NCBI GenBank assembly: GCA_019925095.2
Contig: CM034392.1
Span: 23,037,887 to 23,101,886, forward strand
Length of the DNA: 64,000 bases
Reading direction: 5' to 3'
Source of the DNA: Dendrolimus kikuchii
Taxonomy: Eukaryota; Arthropoda; Insecta; Lepidoptera; Lasiocampidae
Shown: in pieces, positions 21,849-33,514 of the stretch
Layout of the letters: the number at the start of each line of letters is the position of its first letter
Position numbering within the stretch: the first letter of the stretch is position 1
Program-made: the position numbers and the translations under genes
The notes under the pieces: model-generated
What the model was told of the DNA's origin: nothing
The model's input: only the letters and a program-made list of their open reading frames with translations
Database searches by the model: none

Positions 21849-21950
21849 CAATAATATTATAAAGAGGAAAGATATGTATTTTTATGTTTGTAAGGAATAA
21901 ACTCAAAAACTACTGGACCGATTTCAAAAATTATTTCACCATTAGAGTGC

Positions 21951-22299
21951 TTTTTTTTTAAGGCGGGGGAAATGCATTTCGCGCAGTACCGGGTCCTTTG
22001 CTAGGGATTAGACCATAGTCGATTATGGAGGCATTTCCAAGGGAGCAATCCAAACACTAATCGACCGGCTTGTGTGGAGATTCGAATACTCAATACTCCA
22101 CTAGAACCAGCCTCCTCCCATGTGCCCTGCGCTTATGGCAGGAATAGCGTGAGACTTAGAACGTAGTTACGCCCACGCTGACCCTAGCGCATCAGTACTT
22201 GAGAATGTTCCGGGAAGCAGTGCAAACTCACTTCGTCAACAGGGGTGAAGACTCCTCTGCTCCCTAGATGCTAGAGGGCTCCTGCAGCGGTATTTTACA
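21951..22299 (-). mobile_element. R1-clade LINE 3'-UTR stub inside a Helitron-like element
   Basis: A T-run, then 'aaggcgggggaaatgc' through 'gacttagaacgtagttacgc' and 'cctgcagcggtatttt'. A diverged 5'-truncated copy. No target duplication is visible. Confidence 0.8.
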
Positions 22300-22380
22300 T
22301 TATCCCTGAGTAAGATAGGCTATATTTATTACTAGAAAAAAATTAGGGATCCTTACTAAAACTTCAATAACGTAACTCTA

Positions 22381-22716
22381 CATACACACATACATAACTT
22401 CACGCCAATTCCCTTGCGAGGTAGGCACGAACAACAGAGCGCCATTCGAGCTTATTCTTACATACCTCACTTGCTTCTTTGACATTCATAGCTCTTGTCA
22501 TGCACGCTCGTCTGTTCTTAAGGCTCCTGACATCACCTTCTGCTAGTACATGATCAATTTGATCATGGAAGGTGTGTCGTGGCCTTCCACGACTTCTGCA
22601 TCCATCCACTTTTGCATTGTATATCTATTTAGTCATTCTTTCATCATGCATTCTTTCCACATGCCCGAACCACCGGAGCATTCCTTTTCTTACCTTCACC
22701 CCGACACTCTCTTAAT
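22381..22716 (-). mobile_element. RTE-type LINE 3' tail (family T), longest copy
   Basis: A 336-bp minus-strand copy. Its frame reads KGMLRWFGHVERMHDERMTK, a stop, then IYNAKVDG, SRGRPRHTFHDQID and ARELA. The LRWFGHVERM block is typical of the C-terminal region of RTE-like and related LINE proteins. Direct repeats gtaactcta at 22372-22380 and 22717-22725. Confidence 0.87.
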
Positions 22717-22783
22717 GTAACTCTAGGTGTAAAAAATTAGACATAGACCACTTATACGAAGCCGGGACGGCCCGGGTCGCTAA

Positions 22784-23651
22784 TAAAAAATAAGATTGTA
22801 CACACATGAACTTCTTGAAGACAAGTTTTGCTTCCAAGAAGCTGGGATGCAAACCGGTCCAAAGAGTGCTTCACTCCGCGGCACCGCCTTGTGCTTTAGA
22901 AAGTCCAGATGAGGCTGCATATGGATTACTGCTCACACCTATGGGCTTAATCCCTTGGACTGTATTCAACGTCGAGCTGCTTACCGACAGATCGGCGGGA
23001 AGCATGTCTGCTGTACTCCAGCTGTAAAAAAATGATAATTAAACAATAAACAATATGAGGATGATGTCTTTGTCATAACTCTCTAGGATTGCATAGAAAT
23101 GGCTTACAAAACCGAATTTTTCAAAAGTGTGTTCGCAAGATAAGCAGTGTAGCTGTCCGTCCACTCTGGTGCGTATAATATGCATATGCGTAGAATCGAT
23201 TTCGTATTTCTGAGTAAGAAAATATTGTACGTAGATGGACAACTACTGGACCCTAATACGTTACACGCCGACACGCATTTCGCTCAATTTTTTCATCTCT
23301 CACTTTGCTGTTTCCATAGTTCGTCGACCTCTGTGAACCCACCCGGGTTCGCGGTTGCGGACACTTGAACGCAAAAAACGCAGCCAAATGCAAATAACGA
23401 CACGCCAGCCGAATAGTGTTGCCAGCTATATGTCAAAATTACAAATACACTATTACATTTATGATGGGTTTCTTTATATTTTTACTATCAACTTATATGC
23501 TTTACTACTGGTTAAAATTTGACTTAAATTCTATACAAGTAATGAAATGAATATTAATATTGAAACCCGGTATTAGTTAGTCGAATTAAGCCACAGTAAA
23601 CGTATGCCCAGTGCTGGTTACATTCATGAAATACTTTTTGAAATATGGTGT
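22784..23651. other. unassigned, with a possible retroelement tail
   Basis: 22880-23035 is more GC-rich and ends 'atgtctgctgtactccagct' plus an A-run, resembling the tail of the LINE at 35240-35460. Its 73-codon frame (22806-23027) has no known domain. Confidence 0.35.
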
Positions 23652-23950
23652 AATAAAACAATAATATGAGTTCGTAAATGTCCCACTGCTGGGCTTGGGC
23701 TTCCTCATTTTCTATTAAGGGGAAGAGACAGTAAACACGACTCGCTTGTCCAAGGTGGATTGGCGGGTTTCACATATCAGTGACCTATTTCCTTCACTGT
23801 CAACGCGTATTAGTTGTAACAAAATGCACATTAGATCAGAAAACTACTTAAGTTGTGCATGCTTACCGGCCAGGATTTGAACCCACGTCATTCGAAACGC
23901 TAGATTGAGACACGAATCTGTTAGCCATTAAGCTATTACGCTATAAGGTA
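23652..23950 (-). mobile_element. tRNA-headed lepidopteran SINE
   Basis: On the minus strand: head 'gtaatagcttaatggctaac', a B box GGGTTCAAATCC (23873-23884 on the plus strand), the SINE body 'acagtgaaggaaatagg', 'ccaccttggacaagcg' and 'cccagcagtgggac', then a tail rich in TTATT. An RNA polymerase III promoter is implied by the B box. The head is too diverged to be a functional tRNA. Confidence 0.75.
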
Positions 23951-24057
23951 TTTTCGATTAGTTTATTTTTTAGGGTTTAGTAGTGACGAAACGGTGGGAG
24001 TTTTTCACCTCTAAAGAATACTTCATTGTCTCTGCACTGACACGCACTCAGCCGATT

Positions 24058-24240
24058 TATATATTTTTTATTGCATGAATTCAACAGACAGGCAGACGGC
24101 TCACCTGATGGAAAGCAGCTAACATCGTCTATGGACATTTGTAACACCAAAGGTACTACCAATGTGCTGCCGCTCTCTCTAGGGAGACTGGAGCCTGGCC
24201 ACTAATGTCGGAACTCAACTCAAGGTTGTCATGGCGGCAT
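24058..24240 (-). repeat. SINE-like family A, truncated
   Basis: 'aacagacaggcagacggctc', 'atggacatttgtaacacc' and 'ctcaactcaaggttgtcatg'. The distal half is missing. Confidence 0.75.
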
Positions 24241-25469
24241 AAGAACCCACATCGTATCGACAGTACATTATATAATGTAATGCCGATGCGATGTCAATTT
24301 TTAATGACCAATTAAAATCCTTCAATGGGTTCTGATAAAATCTAAAGTTGTGTGCAAACTGAAACACCTTCATGTAGCAACACTAGTGTCTGATGTCAAG
24401 CTAGAATTGCGAGGGGACGGTAGTTTTTATAATATACTCCATGACGTTAAGCTGTTTTAATTACTGTGAAGTCATAAACAATAAATATAACTAGGATATT
24501 CTTTCTTCTATTGCCCTAGTTGCCAGTGGCGGATTTATACATTTGCCTCCAGTGGTCTATTAACAAGTTACCGCCCCTACCGACCTTTTACAATTCGATA
24601 AAGGTCACAATCATATTAATCACATTTTTTTCTCAATGAAATTGTAACTATCATTTGGGCACTATCGTCCTAATTACGCGATATTTTGTTGCGTAATTGT
24701 TGTGACTACTCAAATTATATAGACAAACCATGGCAGAATCTTCCATGGAAAACTTACCTACATAAGCGGAGATATATATTAAATGTTAGGTATGTTTAGA
24801 AACATAAGCAAATATTTTTACGTATAAAAGACCTTAAAATAATTTCATTAAACTTTTAAAATCACCCGATATAAATGATTTTAATTACTTTTCAAGCAAT
24901 AATGGATGCGCTGTTTGAGTCCTTTTACTTGTACTTCTTATGACGTCATAAGTAGGTACGCTCTTATAAAATCTTTGAGGCCACGCGTTCTGTGAATTTG
25001 AAAAAAGTATCCTCAGTTGATTTGACCTTCCGTTTCCTTATTGCTAGATCCAAGTTTCAAGGCTCCAGAGTACTAAGAGTGGTAGTAAATCCCCCACTGC
25101 TATTTTTATAGGTACTTATTATCTCAAGTGGTGGCTCAGATTTCAGATCACGGATCTAATATGCGCCATTGAAATTTTCGAGAAGTACAGACAGCGTGAT
25201 GTGATTGTGATTTTGAATGAGTTACTTTTTACATGAATCCTCCTTTATCGTTTAATTTCAAGGAATCACAATCGCATGTCTGTGATTGCGGTTGTGTCGC
25301 TAATCTTATCGCTTGATACCACTTAGCAGTGAGTGGTCGCGCCGGCGCCTTTGCCGCTCATACAATATTAATGCGCGCTCGTAGCCTATCACTCGGTATC
25401 GCTTGCACATCGGATAATTGAAAATCTATTGATATTGCATTGAAAAATGGTGTATGTAATTGCCCTATG
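24241..25469. other. unassigned stretch
   Basis: 'gccagtggcggatttata' near 24531 resembles a transposon terminus, but no partner was found. No gene recognised. Confidence 0.45.
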
Positions 25470-25905
25470 GAGTATGTTCTTTTTTTGGATTCTATAGCTA
25501 TTGGGACGAAGCTTATTCAAAGTCTCGAACATGTACGCAGGGTTGCCAGCCTATCGGTTTTCTATAGGATATACTTTGGAGAGTGTGCATTGCAGTTTTA
25601 CAATCTGATTCTGCCATCTTCTGTCCATCATCGACAACCAGAGGCACTGGTATGCAGCACCGGTATCTAGTGGACATACCACCTTTACGGACGGAACGCT
25701 TTGCGTCTACCTTCATTACGCGCACTGAAAAAGAGTGGAACTCATTGCCAGAATCCGTTTTTCCCGATACCTGCAACCTGGGTGTCTTCAAGTCCCATGT
25801 GAATAGGTACCTTCTTGTTAAGCATGCTCCGTCTTAGACCATATGTTCGCCTAGCATTAGACGAGATCTTGGTCAAACGCAAGCCTATTCTTATTTATTG
25901 TAATA
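25470..25905 (+). pseudogene. LINE RT C-terminus with one frameshift
   Basis: The first frame reads SLEHVRRVASLSVFYRIYFG and SSVHH; the match then moves to another frame near 25630 (TTRGTGMQHRYLVDIPP, RTERFASTF, WNSLPESVFPDTCN, FKSHVNRYLL). It ends at a stop and an A/T-rich tail of taaata repeats. Same family as 2736-3020 and longer at its 5' end. The RT catalytic core is absent. Confidence 0.75.
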
Positions 25906-26472
25906 AATAAATAAACACATGAATGACTTTTAAAGAAGTATTTTCGTTTATAAATGAAGCGACAGAATCGAAGTCATCGACTGAAGCTTAAATAATAATT
26001 AATAGTAGATATAATAACAAAAATAAAGGTAAAAGACAAAAGTGATTAAGTGCTGACATATAGTTTGACAGGTAGTTTGACAGTTGACAGGAGAACGACC
26101 GTAGTTAATACGTGACATTTACTGAGTGATTATAATAAGTCATGTTCAAAGAATTGTGGTGTGAACTTATCCTATTATAACAAGATGATTTATTATAATC
26201 TGTAGTCAGTTTAGTTATGTAGTAAATATTCTTGTCAACATGCACTTTTATGAAAGAACTAAGCCACAAGTATGTCTCTTTAAATGGAATAACAATACTT
26301 CATTTTTAATTTAAGTATTGATTATTGACTATGATATTTATTATTTATACCAGGCATATTAATTCAACTCGGTTAGCAGTTCATTTTTAAGGATCGATGA
26401 AAGGAACTATGAAGGGTTCTGTGGAGCCTTCTGTTTGTCTACGGAACCATACAAAGAGTATTTAATCGAAAT
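25906..26472. other. unassigned AT-rich stretch
   Basis: Nothing recognised. Confidence 0.5.
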
Positions 26473-26483
26473 TGTCTCATACC

Positions 26484-26731
26484 AACAGATATACAATGCA
26501 AAAGTGGATGGATGCAGAAGTCGTGGAAGGCCACGACACACCTTCCATGATCAAATTGATCGTGTACTAGCGGAGGGTGATGTCAGGAGCCTTAAGAACA
26601 GACGAGTGTGCATGACAAGAGTTATGAATGTCAAAGAAGCAAGTGAGGTGTGTAAGAATGGGCCTAAATGGCGCTCTGTTGTTCGTGCCTACCCCGCAAG
26701 GGAGCTGGCGTGAAGTTATGTATGTATGTAT
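26484..26731 (+). mobile_element. RTE-type LINE 3' tail (family T)
   Basis: A 248-bp copy, frame QIYNAKVDGCRSRGRPRHTF through RAYPARELA, with (TATG)n. Direct repeats tgtctcatacc at 26473-26483 and, overlapping the tail end, 26731-26741. Confidence 0.87.
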
Positions 26732-26741
26732 GTCTCATACC

Positions 26742-27282
26742 TCAAAAACTACTCGACGAATATTTTCCAAACTGATTTATCGTTGTAGTTCTACCTCTTT
26801 CATTTATTCGGAATTTTCCATTACACATTTTAAAAGCCAATTTTACATAATAATGATTATTAATAACAACACGGATAGCAATTTGTACGCCATAGAGGGA
26901 AAAACACGATCTTATTGAAAGTTGTTGTCGTCTTTTTTATGTACCATGTTTTAAGCAATAAATGATATTTTGATTTTATTTGACAACTTTGGTAGTTAAT
27001 GCGCGATATTCACTTGTATTGACATAAATAAATCATCATTAAGGCTCGTGGCAACGCCAAGGTCCTTGAGGATTTTTCGAGTCATACCGGGGATTTCATA
27101 GACGGGGTCGTTTTTCAGATGCATTATTATTTTATAGTGAAAAAAATTAGAGTATTTAAAAAAACAATAAATCAAAATTATTTATCTCTCTTTTTTATAA
27201 AGGTCGATAATAAAGTCGATATTATTTTATCTTGTTTCTTTTTTAAAGGTAATTTTTATTTTATCTTCATTTTATCTCACTT
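26742..27282. other. unassigned AT-rich stretch
   Basis: Nothing recognised. Confidence 0.5.
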
Positions 27283-27395
27283 AAGAGAGCAGCAGCGCAT
27301 TTGTAACACCTTTGGTGTTGCAAATGTCCATAGGCCATGGTAACCGCTTTCCATCCAGTGGGCCGTCTGCCTGTCTGCTGAACTCCTGCAATAAA
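27283..27395 (+). repeat. SINE-like family A, 5'-truncated
   Basis: 'taagagagcagcagcgca' through 'gtctgctgaactcctgcaat' plus an A-run. Only the LINE-like 3' third is present. Confidence 0.75.
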
Positions 27396-27889
27396 AAAAA
27401 TCATAAATTGGACACAAATGTAGATTTTAATATCAAACTAAAATTTTAAATACTAAAAATAAATTAACTAAGAAATATAAACTTAAAAATAAACTACAAA
27501 ATATACTATAATCTATATAAAAACTAAAAGTAAATAAAAAAGGGAAAATGTCTAAAGATAAGTTGTTGATAAAAGTTGTTGTCTTGTTTTGATAAAAATT
27601 GAAGGAGTAAATAGTTTCATGTATTTTATGTTGTATGTTCAATAATAATTGGTTGAATTTCTTTCTTAACTTAAAATAAATAGTTATTTTAAGATAAGAT
27701 ACATTATGTAAAAACGACGTAATCGTATCGATTTATATTTTTTTAGTAAATCATTGGCCAGTAAATACCAATGAAATGTTGTTCCGTTTGCACACCACTT
27801 TCTGCTTTTGCGGCAACAGGAGCCTTAAGCAGCGAATAAAGACTAAGTGTGACATTATGTGATAAGGGGTGGGAGGGGTCTTAAGGAAT
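27396..27889. other. unassigned AT-rich stretch
   Basis: Nothing recognised. Confidence 0.5.
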
Positions 27890-28062
27890 TCTCCATCCAG
27901 GAACGGAAAAAGAAAAAAAAAATCTGCGGTAGGGCGACCTGTCATATGAGGCGACAAAACAACCCACAACCAGGTGGTAGGGCATTTGCCCGACTGGATG
28001 GCTACCCTGGTCTAGTGTATGTCGCCATAACAACTTTGAGTTGTGTTCAGGTTCCAGTTTCA
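27890..28062 (+). repeat. SINE-like family A, 5' part
   Basis: 'atccaggaacggaaaaag', 'aaaacaacccacaaccaggt' and 'actttgagttgtgttcaggt'. It stops just before the first of two MITEs, which may have inserted at its broken end. Confidence 0.7.
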
Positions 28063-28065
28063 TAT

Positions 28066-28311
28066 ATCCGTGGCTGGCGTGAATATGTTGACATGTTCAA
28101 AATGTCAATTTTACAGGGGCGCAATTTTAAAGTTTGACTAGTAATGATAAATCGTGTTATTCTATTAATACCAAAGGAAAAATCTTAAAAAGTTATGAAT
28201 ATTTCGGACTGACAATTTTTTTCCTATAAAAACACAGGCGTAGGAAGCGTCTAAACGAATAAAAAAAAAGATGTATGTCGAGATATCAATGTATTCCCGC
28301 CAGCCACGGAT
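28066..28311. mobile_element. MITE with ATCCGTGGCTGGCG termini, copy 1
   Basis: 246 bp; terminal inverted repeats are perfect over 14 bp (ATCCGTGGCTGGCG...CGCCAGCCACGGAT) and extend with mismatches. No coding capacity. Nearly identical to copy 2. Confidence 0.88.
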
Positions 28312-28416
28312 CCTGGGCTTAACCCTGTGAACAGAGGTCTTAGCATTTTAAGTTACTAACTTAGAATTGAAACATTTTAAGCTATGACAATATAAAGACC
28401 AACTCACAACGAATAT

Positions 28417-28662
28417 ATCCGTGGCTGGCGTGAATATGTTGACATGTTCAAAATGTCAATTTTACAGGGGCGCAATTTTAAAGTTTGACTAGTAATGATA
28501 AATCGTGTTATTCTATTATTACCAAAGGAAAAATCTTAAAATTTTTATCAATATTTCGGACTGACAATTTTTTTCCTATAAAAACACAGGCGTAGGAAGC
28601 GTCTAAACGAATAAAAAAAAGATGTATGTCGAGATATCAATGTATTCCCGCCAGCCACGGAT
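28417..28662. mobile_element. MITE with ATCCGTGGCTGGCG termini, copy 2
   Basis: 246 bp, same orientation as copy 1, with a small cluster of differences near 'cttaaaatttttatcaat'. Flanked by AT-rich dinucleotides, so the target duplication (TA/AT or ATAT) is ambiguous. Confidence 0.88.
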
Positions 28663-28908
28663 ATAAACTTCAGTCCATAAACGTTGCTAATGCTAAGTAT
28701 AATAAATCAATTCTTTATTAAGAGAACACATATCCATTTTTGACCAGAAAGACTGCCTAGGGCATACATTATCTAACAGGGTTCGGACATACTATTGAAT
28801 CAGATGCTGAGCTATCACGACTTAACACCCATTGACACCTAATTATAATATTATAATGTAATCTAGTATCATGTTGATACTTATGCCTTGAAAGTATTAT
28901 TGGGTCAC
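28663..28908. other. unassigned stretch
   Basis: Nothing recognised. Confidence 0.5.
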
Positions 28909-28919
28909 ACAAAAAACTT

Positions 28920-29151
28920 GGATGGATGCAGAAGTCGTGGAAGGCCACGACACGCCTTCCATGATCAAATTGATCGTGTACTAGCAGAAGGTGATGTCAG
29001 GAGCCTTCAGAACAGACGAGCGTGCATGACAAGAGTTATGAATGTCAAAGAAGCAAGTGAGGTGTGTAAGAATAAGCCTGAATGGCGCTCTGTTGTTCGT
29101 GCCTACCCCGCAAGAGAGCTGGCGTGAAGTTATGTATGTATGTATGTATGT
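28920..29151 (+). mobile_element. RTE-type LINE 3' tail (family T)
   Basis: A 232-bp copy encoding GCRSRGRPRHAFHDQIDRV through RAYPARELA, with (TATG)n. Direct repeats acaaaaaactt (11 bp) at 28909-28919 and 29152-29162. Confidence 0.87.
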
Positions 29152-29162
29152 ACAAAAAACTT

Positions 29163-29809
29163 ACCAGTCATTCAACTAGCAGCTGCAAAATATTTTGACT
29201 ATAAATAGATAATTTGAATAGATAAATTGGATTGCCGTTATTTCTTATTCGATTAATCTATTTTCAGCTACTGATTACAAAACACGCTAAGTTCAATAGT
29301 CGACGAATCGATCTATGACGCAACATTTGACATGACCGGACGCGACGACATCATGCGGACGCGGTCATGCGTGACCATTTATGACGCGTCGACGTCAAAA
29401 CATTATGTCGTAATGGGTCAGACCTTGACACCGCCTATCATAGGGTAAATATTGAAACGTAGAGAAAGTTGCCGTACGTATTTGGATTCAGGTTCCGAAG
29501 AGTCGACGACTGGTTATTATTTGGACAATTTGCTAAAATAATTTAAGAATTATTTCGTTGTTTAGATAATTTAGGTTTAGAAGCTAATGTAATCGTCACA
29601 CTCTTATAAAATGATTAGGCTTATAAAGTTCCGTTCAATTTAGTAAGAGATCATTATAGAGATACCAATATGTAGGTTGTAGGTGCATGCGCGGATCCGA
29701 AGTTCGAAAAAAACCCCGGATATTCCGTACACACGAAACTGCTGAAGATAGTAGTATAATTTTGTTGCTTTCAGTTGTTGTGTAAATGTTTGTTGAATAA
29801 TAATAATAC
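29163..29809. other. unassigned stretch with a CG-rich patch
   Basis: 29325-29395 is dense in gacgc/gcgtc and contains the inverted pair catgaccg/cggtcatg. No gene recognised. Confidence 0.4.
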
Positions 29810-30498
29810 TGTTACGAGTGCGGGACTCGAATTAAAAATGCCGTTGGAATTACTATAGAATTTATTAGAACTTTACAAACAGTCGTGGAAGGCCACGACA
29901 CACTTTCCATGATCAAATTGATCGTGTACTAGCAGAAGGTGATGTCAGGAGCCTTAAGAACAGACGAGCGTGCATGACAAGAGTTATGAATGTCAAAGAA
30001 GCAAGTGAGGTGTGTAAGAATAAGCCTAAATGGCGCTCTGTTGTTCGTGCCTACCCCGCAAGGGAACTGGCGTGAAGTTATGTATGTATGTATGTATTTA
30101 CAAACACGTATAACACAGGTACAAATATAACTGGACACTACCAGTATAAACTGCACGATTCAATAACACGCGCAAAGTCCGTCTCTATACAGATTATCGA
30201 ATGTACACACGTCTTGCTTGTATCGTAATCGTCGCTTGACTGCCCCACCCCTGCGTTCAGGCATTGATTTTATACTCAACTACACAAATATATTATGCCA
30301 TACCTGCCTAGCGCAGACGCAATTTAACAGAAAACGTAATCCGCATACCTGCTTAATTATTCCTACGAACGGCCATAAACTAGCACAATACACAACAGAC
30401 TGTTTTTCTAAGTAAACAAAAGAAGTCCAAATGCGGGAAGGTAATAAACTGTGCTTTATGGCAGGCAGGTGTGCATTCACTTTTGCCGGCATGTAACG
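29810..30498 (-). mobile_element. solo LTR split by a LINE tail
   Basis: TGTTAC at 29810 and GTAACG (changed last base) at 30498, flanked by 4-bp duplications atac (29806-29809 and 30499-30502). Removing the 225 bp added by the nested insertion leaves 464 bp, matching the 465-bp copy at 10174-10638. Confidence 0.85.
29881..30096 (+). mobile_element. RTE-type LINE 3' tail nested in the LTR
   Basis: A 216-bp copy starting 'agtcgtggaaggccacg' and ending (TATG)n. Direct repeats tttacaaac at 29872-29880 and 30097-30105 are LTR sequence, proving insertion into the LTR. Confidence 0.9.
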
Positions 30499-30502
30499 AT
30501 AC

Positions 30503-32877
30503 ATACAATAGACTCTTATATAGACTCACCCAAAACCTCGTCGACTAAGAACGACCTTGGCTTCATAAGTATATATCTTGAAACTAGCTCAATCAATTAC
30601 TTTTACCAAATTCAGTAATTTTAAGGCGGCTGCCATTTAGTTTGTTTCTACAACTCACTGCCCTTGCTAAAAATCTATTATTTCTTACACGTCTGTCTAT
30701 TTAACACCTCAAACGAAGTCGACGACACAATGGCGGCATCTTCGTGAAGTAAGCTATAATTGCGGGGGACAGAGATAGATATACAAACGTACCAGTATAC
30801 AAAAAGAGAAGGAAATATTTATGCAAGAATATGTACTGAAGTATGAACAAGAGATAGTGTTGCCATGACTCAAAAACCATGGTAGGATTAATTTAGATAA
30901 TTTAATAGTAAATATTTCTTATTGTTGGAGTAATATTAGTTGTTAATTTATTTTAATAATTCAGTTTATTAAGTAAGGTGTTAGAGGCCTGTATTCACAA
31001 TTTTCATCTTTACTTTGCTCTCTACTATTACGAAAAACATCAATTAGAATATTTTTACAGACTCAACGTGTATCTAATCTTTTTTCATAGTGAATTGTAA
31101 TTGAAAAAGTGAAGTTAAGATCTGTATCATTTGGCAGGTAATTGAAAATTTCGTCAGTACTGTAATTGTGTGGAATCAAATTTGTCTAGCACATTTCTAC
31201 ACCGTAATATGGGTACTACTTGAACAATACGAATTTCCTGAGAACGGTTAGCGAGCATTGTCTGAGCACCAGAGACGTGAGAAACTGGCTCCTAACTACA
31301 ATCCACACGATTTTCTGTTAAGTCGGGATATTTAAAGTCACAACTTTTACAGGATTGTAATGTAGGAAATAGAGACTTACAAATAAATATTGATTTAATT
31401 TTTTGACCATTTTGGTCCTCGAAAGGTCAAAGACTTCAAAAAACTTGATTTCTTTATTAAATTACTGTAATAAAATAGTATGATATAGGGATTTTTCCAA
31501 AATTTAAATTATATGAAACATGCAGTTACATAACATGCTATATTTATTTCTTCAAATAAATTTTATTATTTTCTTTTTTTCTTTAAAAGCTCTTCAGCTA
31601 AAACATGTGTTACGTAGCAACGGTTTTTTTAACTAAGAATAAAATTCTAGCTCTCATAGTTTCGACGACCTTTTCTTGTTGTTGTCTATTCGTATAGACC
31701 TTTCTCTTTTCACTATCTGTTCTTTACTCCCATCAAATTTTGAATTAACTGCGACTGCTAGATATGTGGTGTTCGAACTTGGGTAGCGCTTCGTCCAGAA
31801 ATGGATTGCGATTGGCTGATGACGGCAACGAATTTCCAAACTTCATCTTAGCTGAATACTTTAACTGAAACAAAAAAATCTCATTATACCCTTTCCAAGC
31901 ATTCAAGCGACGACAGATCGTTTAGTAATGTCCTAATGCGTTACCGACTCGATTGATTATATAAATCGATCTCATTTATAAATAAGTTTCAATTAATTTA
32001 ACTTATCTATATTTTTTTCCTAAAAACCTGTATCGACTAATAAATATACCCACATCTCAATGAACATATTTTACATATATTAAATAAGGCATTTTTGTAA
32101 TAAAGCAGAACATTTTTTATTTTCAAATCGATTACTTTCGATTTATTTACGTATACTGTCGATGGTTTAATAAGACTTACAGAACATCACTATCACGTCA
32201 CCCACAACAATAAAGTACGAATAAAGTCATTTGTTTCATGTCGGCCTTACTGTCAAGAAATATGTAACTTCATAGACGTGCAAACGTCAAAAGTAAAATA
32301 AAAGCCTGGAAACAGAAGTATATATGAATATTTGGCTACACTACCTCTAACGGGGTAAGAAGACAGTATACACCAGATTGACCCTACACCGGTTAACGAC
32401 CTGCGTGGACTCGTGTCTGAAGATCAAACATCGAATAGTCTATGCTATATTGGTTTCAGCTTAAAGAGAGTAACTGCCACACCTAGAGTCAGTTAATGGT
32501 TCTTAAACTTAAATTGAAATATAAGATAATGGATTTAGAAAATATCCAGAGTTTTCCACGCGATATTGCTAGTTATAATTCTGTCCAATGTCTATACTCT
32601 TCTTTGTCTTCTTATATCTTCTCTTTTTTCAATACAGTATGCAGTATTAAATGCGGTAATATCACTCAATTATTCTAATAGCATTGTACATTACCATCTA
32701 TATTGAACAATTATTGTGCAAACAAAACAATTTCCATAAAACTGGTTCGTCTTGGGTCATGAGAAAATCAAACACGGAAACTGTCGAACAATGAACTCGT
32801 ATACTCTACAATACTCACTCGATTACCAGCAGTGTTGCCAGTTGTGTTTTTAAAATCCATTTCAAAACGGAAGAATT
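30503..32877. other. largest unassigned stretch (2.4 kb)
   Basis: AT-rich. No repeat termini, conserved domain or RNA signature recognised, and the few short frames lack family signatures. It could be unique host DNA or old decayed elements. Confidence 0.45.
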
Positions 32878-33255
32878 TTGACTGGTCGTGAAAGGAAACG
32901 TTGTACTGTGCAGTTTTATTTTCTTAATGTGTTAAATTTCTGTAAAATGAACAACAGTTGTAAGGATGTTGCTCGTTTTCTAGTAGTAATTACGTGCTTT
33001 TATGAGAAATATGAACTGTGTAATCAAAGTGCCCTTTTGACTTGTCACAAGAGATCGGTTGAATGGCGTCAGTTGATAAACTACAATTCAGCTGAAAACT
33101 TATACATCAAAATAGGCTGTATGGACTATGATCCTTGGTCTGCATTGTGGCGAATACTACTACTACTACAGTTTAAAAACGCGTCCATAACCACCGCAGC
33201 GTTCATTTTAAGTAGAACTCTTATTTTCGGAGGTCGAATAAAACGCCTTATTTAA
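32878..33255 (+). CDS. hypothetical 125-codon ORF
   Basis: The longest plus-strand frame outside recognised elements. A downstream in-frame ATG (32947) begins MNNSCKDVARFLVV. It is cysteine-containing with no recognisable motif, no signal peptide I can argue for and no splice context. It may be a chance ORF, an exon or unknown transposon debris. Confidence 0.15.
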   Translation: MTGRERKRCTVQFYFLNVLNFCKMNNSCKDVARFLVVITCFYEKYELCNQSALLTCHKRSVEWRQLINYNSAENLYIKIGCMDYDPWSALWRILLLLQFKNASITTAAFILSRTLIFGGRIKRLI

Positions 33256-33514
33256 ACTCGCAATTTGTTTTAACCTGGTATGGTATACTTGTTAAAATTT
33301 ATGGTCGCTCTTAGTTATTAATAGTAGTCTGCGATTATTTTTTAGCACACAATCAATTTGCACAGCTTTCTACGGCTGATCTGCAGAAGTCGCATTCTTT
33401 GATGTGGACTACATCATTATTACTTAAATGAAAAATTATTCAAAACAACACTTGCTTGTTATCCTGTGTAGATTTATAAATAAAAAAACGTGTATGTGTA
33501 TGCAGTTCACAGTA

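Larger units (their letters stand above)
21849..22783 (+). mobile_element. Helitron-like element carrying two later insertions
   Basis: 'aatattataaagaggaaaga' at the left and CTAA|T at 22780-22783 match the ends of the element at 53289-53533 read in reverse. Between them the shared body appears in three segments (21849-21950, 22300-22380, 22717-22783), interrupted by an R1 stub and an RTE tail. The 5' TC is lost. Confidence 0.7.

Noticed and set aside
23850..23950. tRNA gene on the minus strand
   Set aside because: Directly joined to the common lepidopteran SINE body, and the cloverleaf is degenerate.
24531..24600. DNA transposon end (cagtggcggattta)
   Set aside because: No inverted partner or duplication was found within several kb.
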